Assembly (NCBI RefSeq): GCF_019737615.1
Contig: NZ_JAHKKS010000011.1
Span: 62,001 to 126,000 of the forward strand
Direction of reading: 5' to 3'
Length of the DNA: 64,000 bases
Source of the DNA: Sphingobium xanthum
GTDB lineage: Bacteria; Pseudomonadota; Alphaproteobacteria; Sphingomonadales; Sphingomonadaceae
Shown here: positions 9,325 through 18,376 of the stretch, in pieces
Layout of the letters: each line of letters opens with the position of its first letter
How positions within the stretch are numbered: position 1 is the first letter of the stretch
Position numbers and translations under genes: made by a program
Notes under the pieces: model-generated
Database searches by the model: none
What the model was told of the DNA's origin: nothing
The model's input: the letters and a program-made list of their open reading frames with translations, nothing else

Positions 9325-10685
9325 GCCGGCACGCCGAACAGGTCGTGCTCGTCCGCGTCCTCGATCACCGCTTCGATGATCGCGCCCGGCGCGAGCGCGG
9401 GATCGATGTCGCGCAGGAAGACATTGCCGTCGATCTCGGGCGCGTCGGCCTGTGAGCGCGCGGTCGCGCCGACGCTGCCGTCCTCGTCCGGATCGCCGAC
9501 CTCGTCGATGATGACGGGCATGGTCCGGCCGATCTTCGCAGCAAGCTTTGCGGCGCTGATCTCGGCGCATTTCTGCATGATCCGCTGGAAGCGCTCTTCC
9601 GTCACCTCAGGGGCCACCGGGTTGGGCAGGTCATTGGCCTGCGCGCCTTCGACCGGCTCGAAGCGGAAGGCGCCGACGCGGTCCAGCTGGGCTTCGTCCA
9701 GCCAGTCGAGCAGATACTGGAAGTCGGCCTCGGTCTCGCCGGGGAAGCCGACGACGAACGACGAGCGGATCGTGATGTCCGGGCAAATGCTGCGCCAGCT
9801 TGCCAATCTTTCCAGCACCTTGGCCTCGTTGGCCGGGCGCTTCATGCTGCGCAGCACATTCGGCGCGGCATGCTGGAAGGGGATGTCGAGATAAGGCGTC
9901 AGCAGCCCGTCGGCCATCAGCGGGATGACCTGATCGACATGCGGATAGGGATAGACATAATGCAGGCGCACCCACGGCGTCTCGCCCTGCGGCGTGCGCA
10001 GGCCGCCGAGCGCGCGCGCCAGATCCGTCATATGCGTGCGGATCGTTTCGCCTTTCCAGACGCGCTCCTCATGCCGCACATCGACGCCATAGGCCGACGT
10101 GTCCTGGCTGATGATGAGCAGCTCCTTGGTGCCGGCGGCGACCAGCTTTTCCGCCTCGCGCAGCACGGCGTCGATGCGACGGCTGGCAAGCTTCCCGCGC
10201 AATGAGGGAATGATGCAGAAGGAGCAGCTGTGGTTGCAGCCTTCGCTGATCTTCACATAGCCATAATGGCGCGGCGTCAGCTTGAGCCCGCCCTCCGGCA
10301 CGAGATCGACAAAGGCATTGGGCACGGGCGGCGCGGCCTCGTGCACGGCGTGGACCACGTCTTCATATTGATGCGCGCCGGTGACGGCGAGCACCTGCGG
10401 GAAGCGGGCGCGGATCAGCTCGGCCTCATTGCCCATGCAGCCGGTGACGATGACGCGGCCATTTTCGGCGATCGCCTCGCCGATGGCTTCGAGGCTTTCC
10501 TCCTTGGCGCTATCGAGGAAGCCGCAGGTGTTGACCAGCACGACGTCCGCGCCTTCATAGTCCGGAGACAGCGCATAGCCATCGCTCCTGAGCTTGGTCA
10601 GGATACGTTCGGAATCGACCAGCGCCTTCGGGCAGCCGAGCGACACCATGCCCACCTTCGGGGCGTCGGGAATCTTCAATGCCAT
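9321..10685 (-). CDS. rimO: ribosomal protein uS12 Asp89 methylthiotransferase
   Basis: A radical-SAM enzyme with two [4Fe-4S] clusters that adds a methylthio group to Asp89 of ribosomal protein S12. The 454-residue protein shows all six cluster cysteines: Cys18, Cys54 and Cys83 in the N-terminal UPF0004 domain, and CNHSCSFC (Cys150, 154, 157) for the radical-SAM cluster; a TRAM domain fills the last ~70 residues. The phrase [11 protein letters not shown] together with [12 protein letters not shown] favours RimO over MiaB. Monocistronic as far as can be seen, with a repeat-bearing intergenic region upstream. Confidence 0.95.
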   Translation of the reverse strand: MALKIPDAPKVGMVSLGCPKALVDSERILTKLRSDGYALSPDYEGADVVLVNTCGFLDSAKEESLEAIGEAIAENGRVIVTGCMGNEAELIRARFPQVLAVTGAHQYEDVVHAVHEAAPPVPNAFVDLVPEGGLKLTPRHYGYVKISEGCNHSCSFCIIPSLRGKLASRRIDAVLREAEKLVAAGTKELLIISQDTSAYGVDVRHEERVWKGETIRTHMTDLARALGGLRTPQGETPWVRLHYVYPYPHVDQVIPLMADGLLTPYLDIPFQHAAPNVLRSMKRPANEAKVLERLASWRSICPDITIRSSFVVGFPGETEADFQYLLDWLDEAQLDRVGAFRFEPVEGAQANDLPNPVAPEVTEERFQRIMQKCAEISAAKLAAKIGRTMPVIIDEVGDPDEDGSVGATARSQADAPEIDGNVFLRDIDPALAPGAIIEAVIEDADEHDLFGVPA

Positions 10686-11010
10686 GATTGCGCGCGCATA
10701 TAGGAGCGTTGCGGCGAAAACGCCAGATGGCGGATGCGGGACAGGTTGAGGAGGGACGTAGAACTGCCAAAGGTTACACCAGGGTCACACTGTCGCGCAT
10801 GTTTGGTTGGATGCAGGATCAGGCTGCAGCCGCGGCGGTTGGCCGGTTTTCCGGGCACGGAGAGTGACGGGAAGAGGCTTGAACCGATCATGCCGCGACG
10901 ATGCCTGCGCGATTGGCTGTAGGACAGAGGCAATGTGAAAGGCGCGCCGGTCGCAACTTGCCGTCCGGCGTCATCCCAGCGAAAGTTGGGGGAAGGAGAG
11001 GGAGACAGTC
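10686..11010. other. intergenic region rimO / enolase-superfamily gene
   Basis: A 325-base divergent region without a supportable gene. It holds one copy of a dispersed repeat (10776-10804 and 10915-10930) and a short fragment of another repeat type near 10970-10990 (CATCCCAGCGAAAGTTGGGG). A ribosome-binding site GGAGAGGGAG precedes the gene at 11011. Confidence 0.5.
10776..10930. repeat. dispersed repeat family A, copy 1
   Basis: The 29 bases 10776-10804 recur at 41924-41952 with a single mismatch, and the 16 bases 10915-10930 (GGCTGTAGGACAGAGG) recur exactly at 15793-15808. Between these ends the copies differ. A short open frame inside (reading KVTPGSH) is a by-product of the repeat, not a gene. 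Confidence 0.6.
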
Positions 11011-12225
11011 ATGCGCATAACCAGGATCGAGCTTCTGCATGCCGATGGCGGCTGGCGGACGATCTCCTACCTCAAGCTCTCCACGGATGAAGGGCTGACC
11101 GGCTGGTCGGAGTTCAACGAGACGGTCTGGAATCCGGGCCTGACGCCTGTGCTTCAGGCGGTCTCGGTAGCGGCGGTCGGCCGCGATCCGCGCGCTTTCG
11201 CATCCATCGCCGCCGTGCTGCACGCGACCTTGAAGCTCGCGCCGGGCGGGGTCGGCTGTCAGGCCGTCGCCGCGGTCGAGAATGCCTGTATCGACGTCGC
11301 GGCCAAGGCGGCGGGCGTGCCGGCGTGGCGGCTGCTGGGCGGGCCGGTGCGCGAGCGCATCCCGGTCTACTGGTCGCATGCCGGGCTGTTCCGCGCGACG
11401 ATCCCCGATGCGTTCGAGCGGGATGCGGGTTCGCCGCCGGTGCGTGGGCTGGACGACTATAAGGCGCTGGGCGAAGAGATCCGCGCCAAGGGCTTCAAGG
11501 CGCTCAAGACCAATCCGGTGATCTTCGGCCCCAAGGGCGGGACGATGGCCAATACCGGCATCCGCGCGACGCCCGATCTCGATCTGGCGGGGGCAGGGCG
11601 GGGCTATCCGCTCAACAGCGTCATCACACAGCTCGAGGCGCTGCGCGATGGCGCGGGGCCGGACATGGAGATCATGCTCGACCTCAATTTCTCGCTGCGT
11701 GGCGAGGGCATGCGGCGCGTGGCCGGCGCGCTCGATCATCTCGGGCTCGCCTGGATGGAGATCGACACCGATGTGCCGGCGGCACTTGCCGATGTGCGCG
11801 GCGGTCTGGTGACGCCGGTCGCCTCGCTCGAATCGCTGCACGGGCTGGTCCAGTATCGGCCTTGGCTGGAAGCGCGGGCCTGCGACATGGTGCTGATCGA
11901 TCCGATGTGGAACGGCGTCTATTCCTCGCTGCGGATCGCGGCGCTGGCCGATGCCTTCGGGTTCAACGTGGCCGTCCACAATTGCTACGGGCGGCTGGGG
12001 GACCGCCAGGCGGCGGCATTTGCGGCGCTCGCGCCCAATTTGCGCATCATGGAGATGGAGCCGGACGACGTGCGCTGGCATGGCGATCTGGTGGATGCCT
12101 CGCTGGTGCTGGAGGACAGCAGCCTGATCCTCGATGAGCGGCCCGGCTGGGGCTGCGAGGTCAATGAGGAGGCCGTCCGCGCGCATCTGCCTCGGTCCGA
12201 TCCCGCGAGGCCTTGGCTGGTCTGA
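11011..12225 (+). CDS. enolase-superfamily enzyme (mandelate racemase / sugar-acid dehydratase type)
   Basis: A 404-residue enzyme of the mandelate racemase/muconate-lactonising group, which abstracts the proton next to a carboxylate with the help of Mg2+. It has the N-terminal capping domain, the barrel lysines in FKALKTNP, metal ligands in MLDLNFSL, WMEIDT and ASLES, and a late histidine in AVHNCYG. That set resembles acid-sugar dehydratases (galactonate, mannonate and relatives) more than muconate cycloisomerase, but the substrate cannot be told. A strong GGAGAGGGAG precedes the ATG. It converges on a PQQ alcohol dehydrogenase gene; a link (oxidation of a polyol, then dehydration of the acid) is only a guess. 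Confidence 0.8.
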   Translation: MRITRIELLHADGGWRTISYLKLSTDEGLTGWSEFNETVWNPGLTPVLQAVSVAAVGRDPRAFASIAAVLHATLKLAPGGVGCQAVAAVENACIDVAAKAAGVPAWRLLGGPVRERIPVYWSHAGLFRATIPDAFERDAGSPPVRGLDDYKALGEEIRAKGFKALKTNPVIFGPKGGTMANTGIRATPDLDLAGAGRGYPLNSVITQLEALRDGAGPDMEIMLDLNFSLRGEGMRRVAGALDHLGLAWMEIDTDVPAALADVRGGLVTPVASLESLHGLVQYRPWLEARACDMVLIDPMWNGVYSSLRIAALADAFGFNVAVHNCYGRLGDRQAAAFAALAPNLRIMEMEPDDVRWHGDLVDASLVLEDSSLILDERPGWGCEVNEEAVRAHLPRSDPARPWLV

Positions 12226-12237
12226 TGATGAGTGTGT

Positions 12238-12306
12238 TCCTGCGAAGGCAGGAGCCCAGGGCCCAATCGAGGTGTCTTGCCGCCCTGGGCTCCGGCCTTC
12301 GCAGGA
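12238..12306. repeat. palindromic repeat family B, copy 1
   Basis: Two 25-base arms (12238-12262 and 12282-12306), complementary with one mismatch, enclose a 19-base spacer. The arm sequence is shared with 31567-31641. It lies between two convergent genes, where it may serve as a two-way transcript end. Confidence 0.75.
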
Positions 12307-12334
12307 GCACCGTTGGGACAGTTTTGAGCTTTCC

Positions 12335-14395
12335 TCACTGCCCTACACCCGCCTTGTCCTGATTGGCGCGCAGGACGATGTAGGCGCGGATCGCCTCGAC
12401 ATCGGCGTCGCTCAGCACCTTTTGGAAGCTCGGCATGCCGTTCATGGCGAGCGCGCCTTCGCGGACGATTGCGCGGAATGGTGCTGCGTCCGAGAGGCTG
12501 GCGCTGTAGCGCAGATCGGGCACTTCGCCGCCGCTGACAGCGGCCGAGCCATGGCAGAAATAGCAGCGTCGCGCGTAGATCTGCCGTCCGGCGTCGACGG
12601 TCGCGGCGCTGCCCGTGGCGGGTGGCGGCGCGAGCGCGGCGTTGCGGACGGGCGGGGCGGGGAGGGTAGTCTTGCCGCCCAGCTTCAGCACGACGAGCCG
12701 GTTGATCCCGGTCGCAGCGGCATCCGAGGTGAGCCCGCCCACGACTTGCGGCATGCCGCCGCCCCAGCCGACGGTGACCGCGACATATTGCTCGCCGCCC
12801 ACGCTGTAGGTCATCGGCGCGGCGACGATGCCGGCGCCTAGCGGGTGCGACCAGAGCGCCTTGCCGCTGGCCGCGTCGTAAGCGACGAGATCGCCCTTCG
12901 CCGTGCCCTGGAAGACGAGACCGCCGTCCGTCACCAACGTGCCGCCGTTCCACGCGACCGGCAGGCGCACGCGCCAGGCGGCCTTGCGCTTGATCGGGTC
13001 CCAGGCGATCAACTCGCCATGCAGCGCCTTCTTGGCCCCTTCGATGATCGCGAGATCGTCAGGCAGGGAGGTCGCGATCGGGTCGATGCCCATATTGGGC
13101 GTGCTGGGTTGGAGCTTGTAGTCCGGCCCGGCGGGGACATAGCCGAAGCCCGCCTCGATGCCCGGAATATAGGCAAGGCCGGTCTTCGCGCTGTAGCTCA
13201 TCGAGTGCCAGTTATGGCCACCGAGCGCACCGGGCTGCTGATTGGACGTCTGGCCGTTCTCGCTCCAGCGGATGCCGGGATTTTCGATCGGCCGGCCGGT
13301 CTTGGGGTCGAGCCCCTTGGCCCAGGTGACGGTCACATAGGGCGTGCCCGAGAGGAACTGGCCGGTCGCGCGATCGAGCATGTAGAAGAAGCCATTCTTG
13401 GGCGCCTGCATCAGCACCTTGCGCGGTTTCCCGTCGATCTCGAGATCGGCGAGGATGATTGACTGGGTGGCTGTATAGTCCCATTCGTCGCCGGGCGTGG
13501 TCTGGAAGTGCCAGACATGCTCGCCCGTCTTCGCCTTCAGCGCGACGATGGACGAGAGGAAGAGATTGTCGCCCTTGCCGTCGCTGCGCAGCTTGCGGCT
13601 CCACGGGCCGCCATTGCCGACGCCGATATAGACGAGATCGAGCGCGGGGTCATAGGCGATGCTGTCCCACACGGTGCCGCCGCCGCCGAGGCGCCACCAC
13701 TCGCCAGACCAGCCATCCGCAACCTTGGCGAGGACCGCGTCCGACGCCGCGCCGTCCTTCGTGCCGGGCTTGGGCGGGACGGTGTAGAAGCGCCAGACGA
13801 GCTTGCCGGTCTTCTGGTCATAGGCCGAGACATAGCCGCGCACGCCGAGCTCGGCGCCGCCATTGCCGATCAGCACCAGCCCGCCGAAAGCGCGCGGCGC
13901 GCCGGTGACGGTATGGTCGCCGGAGGGATCGAGCGTCTGGACGGACCAGGCGGGCTGGCCGGTCTTCGCGTCGAGCGCGATCAGGCGGCCATCGAAGGCG
14001 GCGAGGAAGACGCGGCCGTCCGCATAAGCAAGGCCTCGACTGGCCGGGCCGCAGCAGCCCTTGCCGCCCATCGCCTTGTCGACCTTCGGGTCATAGTGCC
14101 ACAGCTCCTTGCCGGTGCGCGCGTCATAGGCGAGGGCGTGGCTCCAGCCGGTCGAGACGTACAAGACGCCGTCAATCACCAGCGGCGTCGCTTCGAATGC
14201 GCGGGTGGCGATGTGCGAGAGGTCGGCGAACCAGGCGGGCTTGAGTTGCGCCACATTGGCCGGGGTGATCTGGGTCAGAGGGCTCGAGCGAGCCTCGGCG
14301 GCATCGCGGCCGTAGCTGGTCCAGTCGCCGCTGTGGTCCTTGTCGCTGCTAGATGTGCAGGCTGCCAGCAGGGCGAGCGTCAGCCCGCCGAACAT
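12335..14395 (-). CDS. PQQ-dependent alcohol dehydrogenase with C-terminal cytochrome c (quinohaemoprotein)
   Basis: A periplasmic dehydrogenase that oxidises an alcohol with PQQ and passes electrons to its own haem. The 686-residue product starts with a lipoprotein signal (LLAAC, Cys13), has an eight-bladed propeller with repeated tryptophan-docking motifs (YDARTGKELW type), the vicinal disulphide pair Cys114-Cys115 in GKGCCGPAS that contacts PQQ, and a cytochrome c domain with CYFCH at 611-615 and distal Met in NGMPSF. This is the type II quinohaemoprotein layout; having it as a lipoprotein is less usual. Start: ATG at 14395 directly before the signal peptide. No pqq biosynthesis genes are in the window. 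Confidence 0.92.
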   Translation of the reverse strand: MFGGLTLALLAACTSSSDKDHSGDWTSYGRDAAEARSSPLTQITPANVAQLKPAWFADLSHIATRAFEATPLVIDGVLYVSTGWSHALAYDARTGKELWHYDPKVDKAMGGKGCCGPASRGLAYADGRVFLAAFDGRLIALDAKTGQPAWSVQTLDPSGDHTVTGAPRAFGGLVLIGNGGAELGVRGYVSAYDQKTGKLVWRFYTVPPKPGTKDGAASDAVLAKVADGWSGEWWRLGGGGTVWDSIAYDPALDLVYIGVGNGGPWSRKLRSDGKGDNLFLSSIVALKAKTGEHVWHFQTTPGDEWDYTATQSIILADLEIDGKPRKVLMQAPKNGFFYMLDRATGQFLSGTPYVTVTWAKGLDPKTGRPIENPGIRWSENGQTSNQQPGALGGHNWHSMSYSAKTGLAYIPGIEAGFGYVPAGPDYKLQPSTPNMGIDPIATSLPDDLAIIEGAKKALHGELIAWDPIKRKAAWRVRLPVAWNGGTLVTDGGLVFQGTAKGDLVAYDAASGKALWSHPLGAGIVAAPMTYSVGGEQYVAVTVGWGGGMPQVVGGLTSDAAATGINRLVVLKLGGKTTLPAPPVRNAALAPPPATGSAATVDAGRQIYARRCYFCHGSAAVSGGEVPDLRYSASLSDAAPFRAIVREGALAMNGMPSFQKVLSDADVEAIRAYIVLRANQDKAGVGQ

Positions 14396-14505
14396 GCGAT
14401 GAAGGCGCAAGGCCGATCTCCCTCTCCTGACCGTCCCGCACCCGTTCGTCGGTTCCGGCTTGCGCACAGCCTGCCCCGGAATGGGGCCGAAGGAAAGGGG
14501 CTGCG

Positions 14506-15537
14506 TCAGGCGTTGCCCGGCACGATCTCGATGAGGACGTCGCCCGGTTGCAGCGCCCGGGCGCCCTCCTCCCAATAGCCGATCGGCCGCCCGTCGCGGT
14601 AAATGCGCAGGGCAAGGCCCGGCTCGATGGCGCTGAGCGGCTTGCCGACCTCGGCCGGCATCACCGGGCGCTCGTGCAGCTTCACGCGGCCGCCGGTCGC
14701 CGCGAGATCGGCCATATAGTCGGCCAGATGCTCGCCCTGGCAGGAGCCGGCGAGCAGCAGGCCGGCGAAGCTCGCGGGATTGATGACGGTGGTGGCGCCG
14801 GCCTGCCGCGCCAGGTCCTCATTGTCGCTGGCGCGCACGACGACGCTGATCGGCACGCCCGGCGCGAGATGGCGGGCGGTCAGGGTGATGAGGATCGAGG
14901 TATCGTCCCGCCCGGCCGAGACGATGATCGCGCAGGCCTGCGCGATGCGGACGTCGGTGAGGGTCTGGTCGCGGGTCGCGTCGCCCTTCAGCACGTTGCA
15001 GCCTTGCGCCTCGGCCAGCTGGAGCGCCTCTTCGCTGCGTTCGATCACGACGATCCTGGCCGGATCGATGTCGCGCGCGATCAGCTCGCGGACGGCTTCC
15101 GCGCCGCTCGTGCCGAAGCCGGCGACGACGACATGGCCGGTCAAACTCTTCTGGATGCGGGACATACGCCACCTGTGCCAAACATTGCGGAACACGAAAT
15201 GATAGGCCGTGCCGAGGAACACGAGCCAGACGAAGATGCGGATCGGCGTGACGAAGAAAGTCTCGAACAGCCGCGTCGCATCGCTGACCGGCACGATGTC
15301 GCCATAGCCGACGGTCGTGACGGTGACGGTGGTGAAATAGAGGACATCGATGAAGCTGATATGCCCGTCGAGATTGTCCTTGAGGCCCTCGCGCTCGATC
15401 CAGTGGACGATGAGGACGGCCGCGACGAGCGCGAGGATGAGCGCGACGCGCCAGGCGAGGTCCGCCCACATCGGCAGGGCCGAGCGGCGCCGGAGGAAGG
15501 CGTGGGGCGGCGCGCGGGGATCGTCACGCTCGAACAT
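14506..15537 (-). CDS. potassium channel with RCK (TrkA-N) domain
   Basis: A two-transmembrane K+ channel: TM1 at ~29-46, pore loop with the selectivity filter TVGYGD at 75-80, TM2 at ~95-115. A cytoplasmic RCK domain starts at ~135 with the Rossmann motif VVVAGFGTSG and the acidic end IER, followed by a TrkA-C-like segment to residue 343. The whole follows the MthK/Kch plan; ligand (Ca2+, NAD or other) is not evident. It is followed on the same strand by the PQQ dehydrogenase gene 110 bases later. Two palindromes sit just upstream (15610-15656). Confidence 0.9.
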   Translation of the reverse strand: MFERDDPRAPPHAFLRRRSALPMWADLAWRVALILALVAAVLIVHWIEREGLKDNLDGHISFIDVLYFTTVTVTTVGYGDIVPVSDATRLFETFFVTPIRIFVWLVFLGTAYHFVFRNVWHRWRMSRIQKSLTGHVVVAGFGTSGAEAVRELIARDIDPARIVVIERSEEALQLAEAQGCNVLKGDATRDQTLTDVRIAQACAIIVSAGRDDTSILITLTARHLAPGVPISVVVRASDNEDLARQAGATTVINPASFAGLLLAGSCQGEHLADYMADLAATGGRVKLHERPVMPAEVGKPLSAIEPGLALRIYRDGRPIGYWEEGARALQPGDVLIEIVPGNA

Positions 15538-15864
15538 CAGGCGCTTGTGCCAGCGGCGGACGGGGCGGGCAAGCGGCGGCGAGAATAGGATCGCGCGCGC
15601 GCAATTATGTTCCGAAGGTTCGGAAAGTTCGGGGGTCGGACGAATTTTAAAATTCGGCCAAGCGCGTGAGAGGTTGCGACGATTTCGTCAGATAATCTCG
15701 CTATGTCAGGATTTTGTGATTTGACGAAGTACTGTCGGTGCATCGTGCCGGGCCTGTACCGAGGGGAAGCGACTCATATGACATGGCGCTGAGGCTGTAG
15801 GACAGAGGGATTGCGGGCGCCTGCGCGAATAGCCCTCTCTGGCCCGCGTGAGAGGGTCAAGCGG
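15538..15864. other. intergenic region between the K+ channel gene and surE
   Basis: 327 bases with no gene I can support. It contains an inverted repeat TTCCGAA-GG-TTCGGAA (15610-15625), the perfect palindrome CGAATTTTAAAATTCG (15641-15656), and a partial copy of repeat family A (15793-15808). A 68-codon open frame on the minus strand has no recognisable features. Confidence 0.5.
15610..15656. promoter_or_regulatory. paired palindromes upstream of the K+ channel gene
   Basis: TTCCGAAGGTTCGGAA (15610-15625) and CGAATTTTAAAATTCG (15641-15656) lie 73-119 bases before the channel start, in the only AT-rich stretch nearby. They look like protein-binding sites, but no regulator gene is adjacent. 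Confidence 0.35.
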
Positions 15865-16632
15865 TCACCCTTGCGGAAACGCCTGCTCCAGCGCTGCCAG
15901 TGAAGCATCATGCGTCAGATCGAAGTGCAATGGCGTGATCGAGATATAGCCATCCGCCACGGCGGCGAGATCGGTGTCGGCGGGCACGGAGTCGGTGTGG
16001 TTGAGGCCGAACCAGAAATAATCGTAGCCGCGCGGGTCGGTGCCGCCCACGATGCTTGTGCGATAGACGTCGTGGAAGCCCTGGCGCGCGACCTTCATGC
16101 CCTTGACGGCGCTGGCCGGGAGCGCCGGGAAATTGACGTTGATGAGCGTCCTGGCGGTTTCGGGGTGATCGAGCAGGGCGCGGACGACGCGCGCGCCCCA
16201 CTGCTCGGCCGCCTCGAACGGGATCGCGTCGCCAAGGCCCTCCTGTGCATAGACCTGGCTCAGCGCGATCGAGCGCACGCCGGAAATGGCGCCTTCCATC
16301 GCGGCGGAGACGGTGCCGGAATAGGTCACGTCCTCGCCGAGATTGGCGCCGCGATTGACGCCGGAGAGAATGAGATCCGGCCGCTGGTCGCGCATGAGAT
16401 GGCCGATCGCCATCATCACCGCGTCGGTCGGCGTGCCCGAGACGCTGTAATGCTTCTCGCCATGCTGGCGCAGGCGCAGCGGGCGGGCGAGGGTAAGGCT
16501 GTGCCCGGCGCCCGACTGTTCCTCCATGGGCGCGACGATCCAGATATCGTCCGAGAAAGCGCGCGCGATATTCTCCAGCACGACAAGGCCGGGCGCGTGG
16601 ATGCCGTCGTCATTGGTGAGGAGGATGCGCAT
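15865..16632 (-). CDS. surE: 5'/3'-nucleotidase SurE
   Basis: Metal-dependent phosphatase acting on nucleoside monophosphates, a survival protein of stationary phase. The 255-residue protein has the SurE opening MRILLTNDDG with the metal ligands Asp8-Asp9, the ILSGVNRGANLG segment, and SGTVSAAMEG. Typical length. It follows serS on the same strand, separated by a 145-base spacer that is almost wholly an inverted repeat, and the two could be cotranscribed; in many alphaproteobacteria serS and surE are adjacent. Confidence 0.97.
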   Translation of the reverse strand: MRILLTNDDGIHAPGLVVLENIARAFSDDIWIVAPMEEQSGAGHSLTLARPLRLRQHGEKHYSVSGTPTDAVMMAIGHLMRDQRPDLILSGVNRGANLGEDVTYSGTVSAAMEGAISGVRSIALSQVYAQEGLGDAIPFEAAEQWGARVVRALLDHPETARTLINVNFPALPASAVKGMKVARQGFHDVYRTSIVGGTDPRGYDYFWFGLNHTDSVPADTDLAAVADGYISITPLHFDLTHDASLAALEQAFPQG

Positions 16633-16657
16633 CGGGCCTGTCTCCGTTTCTAGCTAG

Positions 16658-16771
16658 CCCCTCCTCTTCAGAGGAGGGGTTGGGGTGGTGTTGCAACGGT
16701 GCGAATGATCGCTTCGCGAGCGATGCTGCGCATCGCCACCACCCCCTAACCCTTCCTCTGAAGAGGAGGGG
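16658..16771. repeat. large inverted repeat between serS and surE
   Basis: Arms 16658-16690 and 16737-16771 are complementary over more than 30 bases with few mismatches, and each arm itself contains the small palindrome CCTCTTCAGAGG or its variant. The spacer holds a further hairpin (TCGCTTCGCGAGCGA). It has the form of a REP/MITE-type intergenic element. Confidence 0.75.
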
Positions 16772-16777
16772 AGGTCT

Positions 16778-18058
16778 TCATGCTTGGGGCGCCAGCTTCG
16801 TGATGCCGCCCATATAGGGGACAAGCACCGCGGGTACGGTCACGCTGCCATCTTCATTCTGGTAATTCTCCAGCACGGCGACGAGCGTGCGGCCGACGGC
16901 GAGGCCGGAGCCGTTGAGCGTGTGGACGAAGCGCGTGCCCTTCTCGCCCTCGGGGCGGTAGCGCGCGTTCATGCGGCGGGCCTGGAACTCGCCGCAGGTC
17001 GAGATGGAACTGATCTCGCGATAGACGCCCTGGCTCGGCAACCAGACTTCGAGATCGAAGGTCTTGGTCGCGGAAAAGCCCATGTCGCCCGAGCAGAGCA
17101 GCACGCGGCGATAGGGCAATTCCAGCGCTTCCAGGATGCCTTGCGCGGATTGTACCATATGGGCGTGTTCGTCGATCGCCTGCTCGGGCGTGCAGATGGC
17201 GACGAGCTCCACCTTCTCGAACTGATGCTGGCGGATATAGCCGCGCGTATCGCGTCCTGCTGCTCCGGCTTCCGAGCGGAAGCAGGGCGTCAGTGCAGTG
17301 AAGCGGATCGGCAGATCGGCTTCGGTCAATATCTGTTCGCGAACCAGATTGGTAAGGCTAACTTCGGCAGTCGGGATCAGCCAGTGGCCGGTCGTCGTGC
17401 GGAACAGGTCTTCGGCGAACTTGGGGAGCTGGCCGGTGCCGTAGACCGCATCATCGCGCACCAGCAGCGGCGGATTGACCTCGGTATAGCCGTTCGAGCC
17501 GCTCTGCGTGTCCAGCATGAACTGCGCGAGGGCGCGGTGCAGGCGGGCCATCTGGCCGCGCAGGGCGGCGAAGCGTGCGCCGGACATGGCGGCGGCGGCC
17601 TCGAAATCGAGGCCGAGCGACGGGCCGAAATCGGCATGGTCCTGCGGCTCGAAATTGAACCGGCGCGGCGTGCCCCAGCGATGCTCCTCGACATTGGCGG
17701 TCTCGTCCGGCCCCTCGGGCACGTCGGCGGCGGGGAGATTGGGAATGGCAGCGAGGCGGGTCTGCACGGCCTCGGCCAGCGCCTTTTCCTGTGCCTCAAG
17801 CTCCGGCATGCGGGTCTTGAGCGCCGCGACTTCGGCCTTCAGCGCTTCGGCTGTGGCCGTGTCGCCCTTGCCCATGGCCGCGCCGATCGCCTTGCTCGCT
17901 TCGTTGCGGCGGGCAAGGCCTTCCTGAAGCTCCGTCGCGACCGAGCGCCACTGCGCATCCTGCGCAGCAATGTCGGCGCTCAGCGGCTCCAGGCCGCGGC
18001 GGGCGAGACCGGCATCGAAGCCGGCCGGATTGTCGCGAATGAGGCGGATGTCGTGCAT
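16778..18058 (-). CDS. serS: seryl-tRNA synthetase
   Basis: Charges tRNA-Ser with serine. The 426-residue protein has the N-terminal antiparallel coiled-coil arm (~30-110, rich in Lys/Glu/Ala), then the class II core with motif 2 ([14 protein letters not shown]) and motif 3 near the C-terminus ([13 protein letters not shown]). The start is the ATG at 18058 ([10 protein letters not shown]), which matches the usual SerRS N-terminus; the reading frame is open further upstream but only through repeat DNA. Confidence 0.97.
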   Translation of the reverse strand: MHDIRLIRDNPAGFDAGLARRGLEPLSADIAAQDAQWRSVATELQEGLARRNEASKAIGAAMGKGDTATAEALKAEVAALKTRMPELEAQEKALAEAVQTRLAAIPNLPAADVPEGPDETANVEEHRWGTPRRFNFEPQDHADFGPSLGLDFEAAAAMSGARFAALRGQMARLHRALAQFMLDTQSGSNGYTEVNPPLLVRDDAVYGTGQLPKFAEDLFRTTTGHWLIPTAEVSLTNLVREQILTEADLPIRFTALTPCFRSEAGAAGRDTRGYIRQHQFEKVELVAICTPEQAIDEHAHMVQSAQGILEALELPYRRVLLCSGDMGFSATKTFDLEVWLPSQGVYREISSISTCGEFQARRMNARYRPEGEKGTRFVHTLNGSGLAVGRTLVAVLENYQNEDGSVTVPAVLVPYMGGITKLAPQA

Positions 18059-18150
18059 GGCGGTGCCTATGCCCCGGCGCCGGGACGCGATCAAGCGCGC
18101 AGGTGCGGGACGGGGGATGTTGGGGGATTTGTGGAGGCTGCGCACATGTT

Positions 18151-18250
18151 CGTCACCCCAGCCGACGCCGGAGTCTCGGGCGACGGTACGCTGCCATCGG
18201 AAGAGATCCCAGGTTGGGCTTCGCCCGTCTTCGACTCCGCTGGGATGACG
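18151..18250. repeat. palindromic repeat family C, copy 1
   Basis: A 100-base element with complementary ends, clearly homologous to 20419-20518 over its whole length (the shared right end reads AGGTTGGGCTTCGCCCGT). It makes up most of the 318-base gap between serS and the low-complexity protein gene. The rest of that gap holds nothing else I can identify. Confidence 0.75.
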
Positions 18251-18376
18251 AAAGAGGGCGCGCGCTGGGGATGGCGTCGAAAGAGGCGATGGGACCGCGC
18301 CCGCATAAGCAGGCGGGGCGCCCGTTTCCGGACGCCCCGCGCCTCCCACACTTTGTAGCGCCGATCCCCCGCGGAA

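Noticed and set aside
10734-10922. Short frames reading VTPGSH in the intergenic regions near 10.8 kb and 41.9 kb
   Set aside because: Their similarity reflects the DNA repeat itself; the rest of each frame is unrelated.
15537-15743. 68-codon frame upstream of the K+ channel gene
   Set aside because: No ribosome-binding site, crosses two palindromes, no family resemblance.
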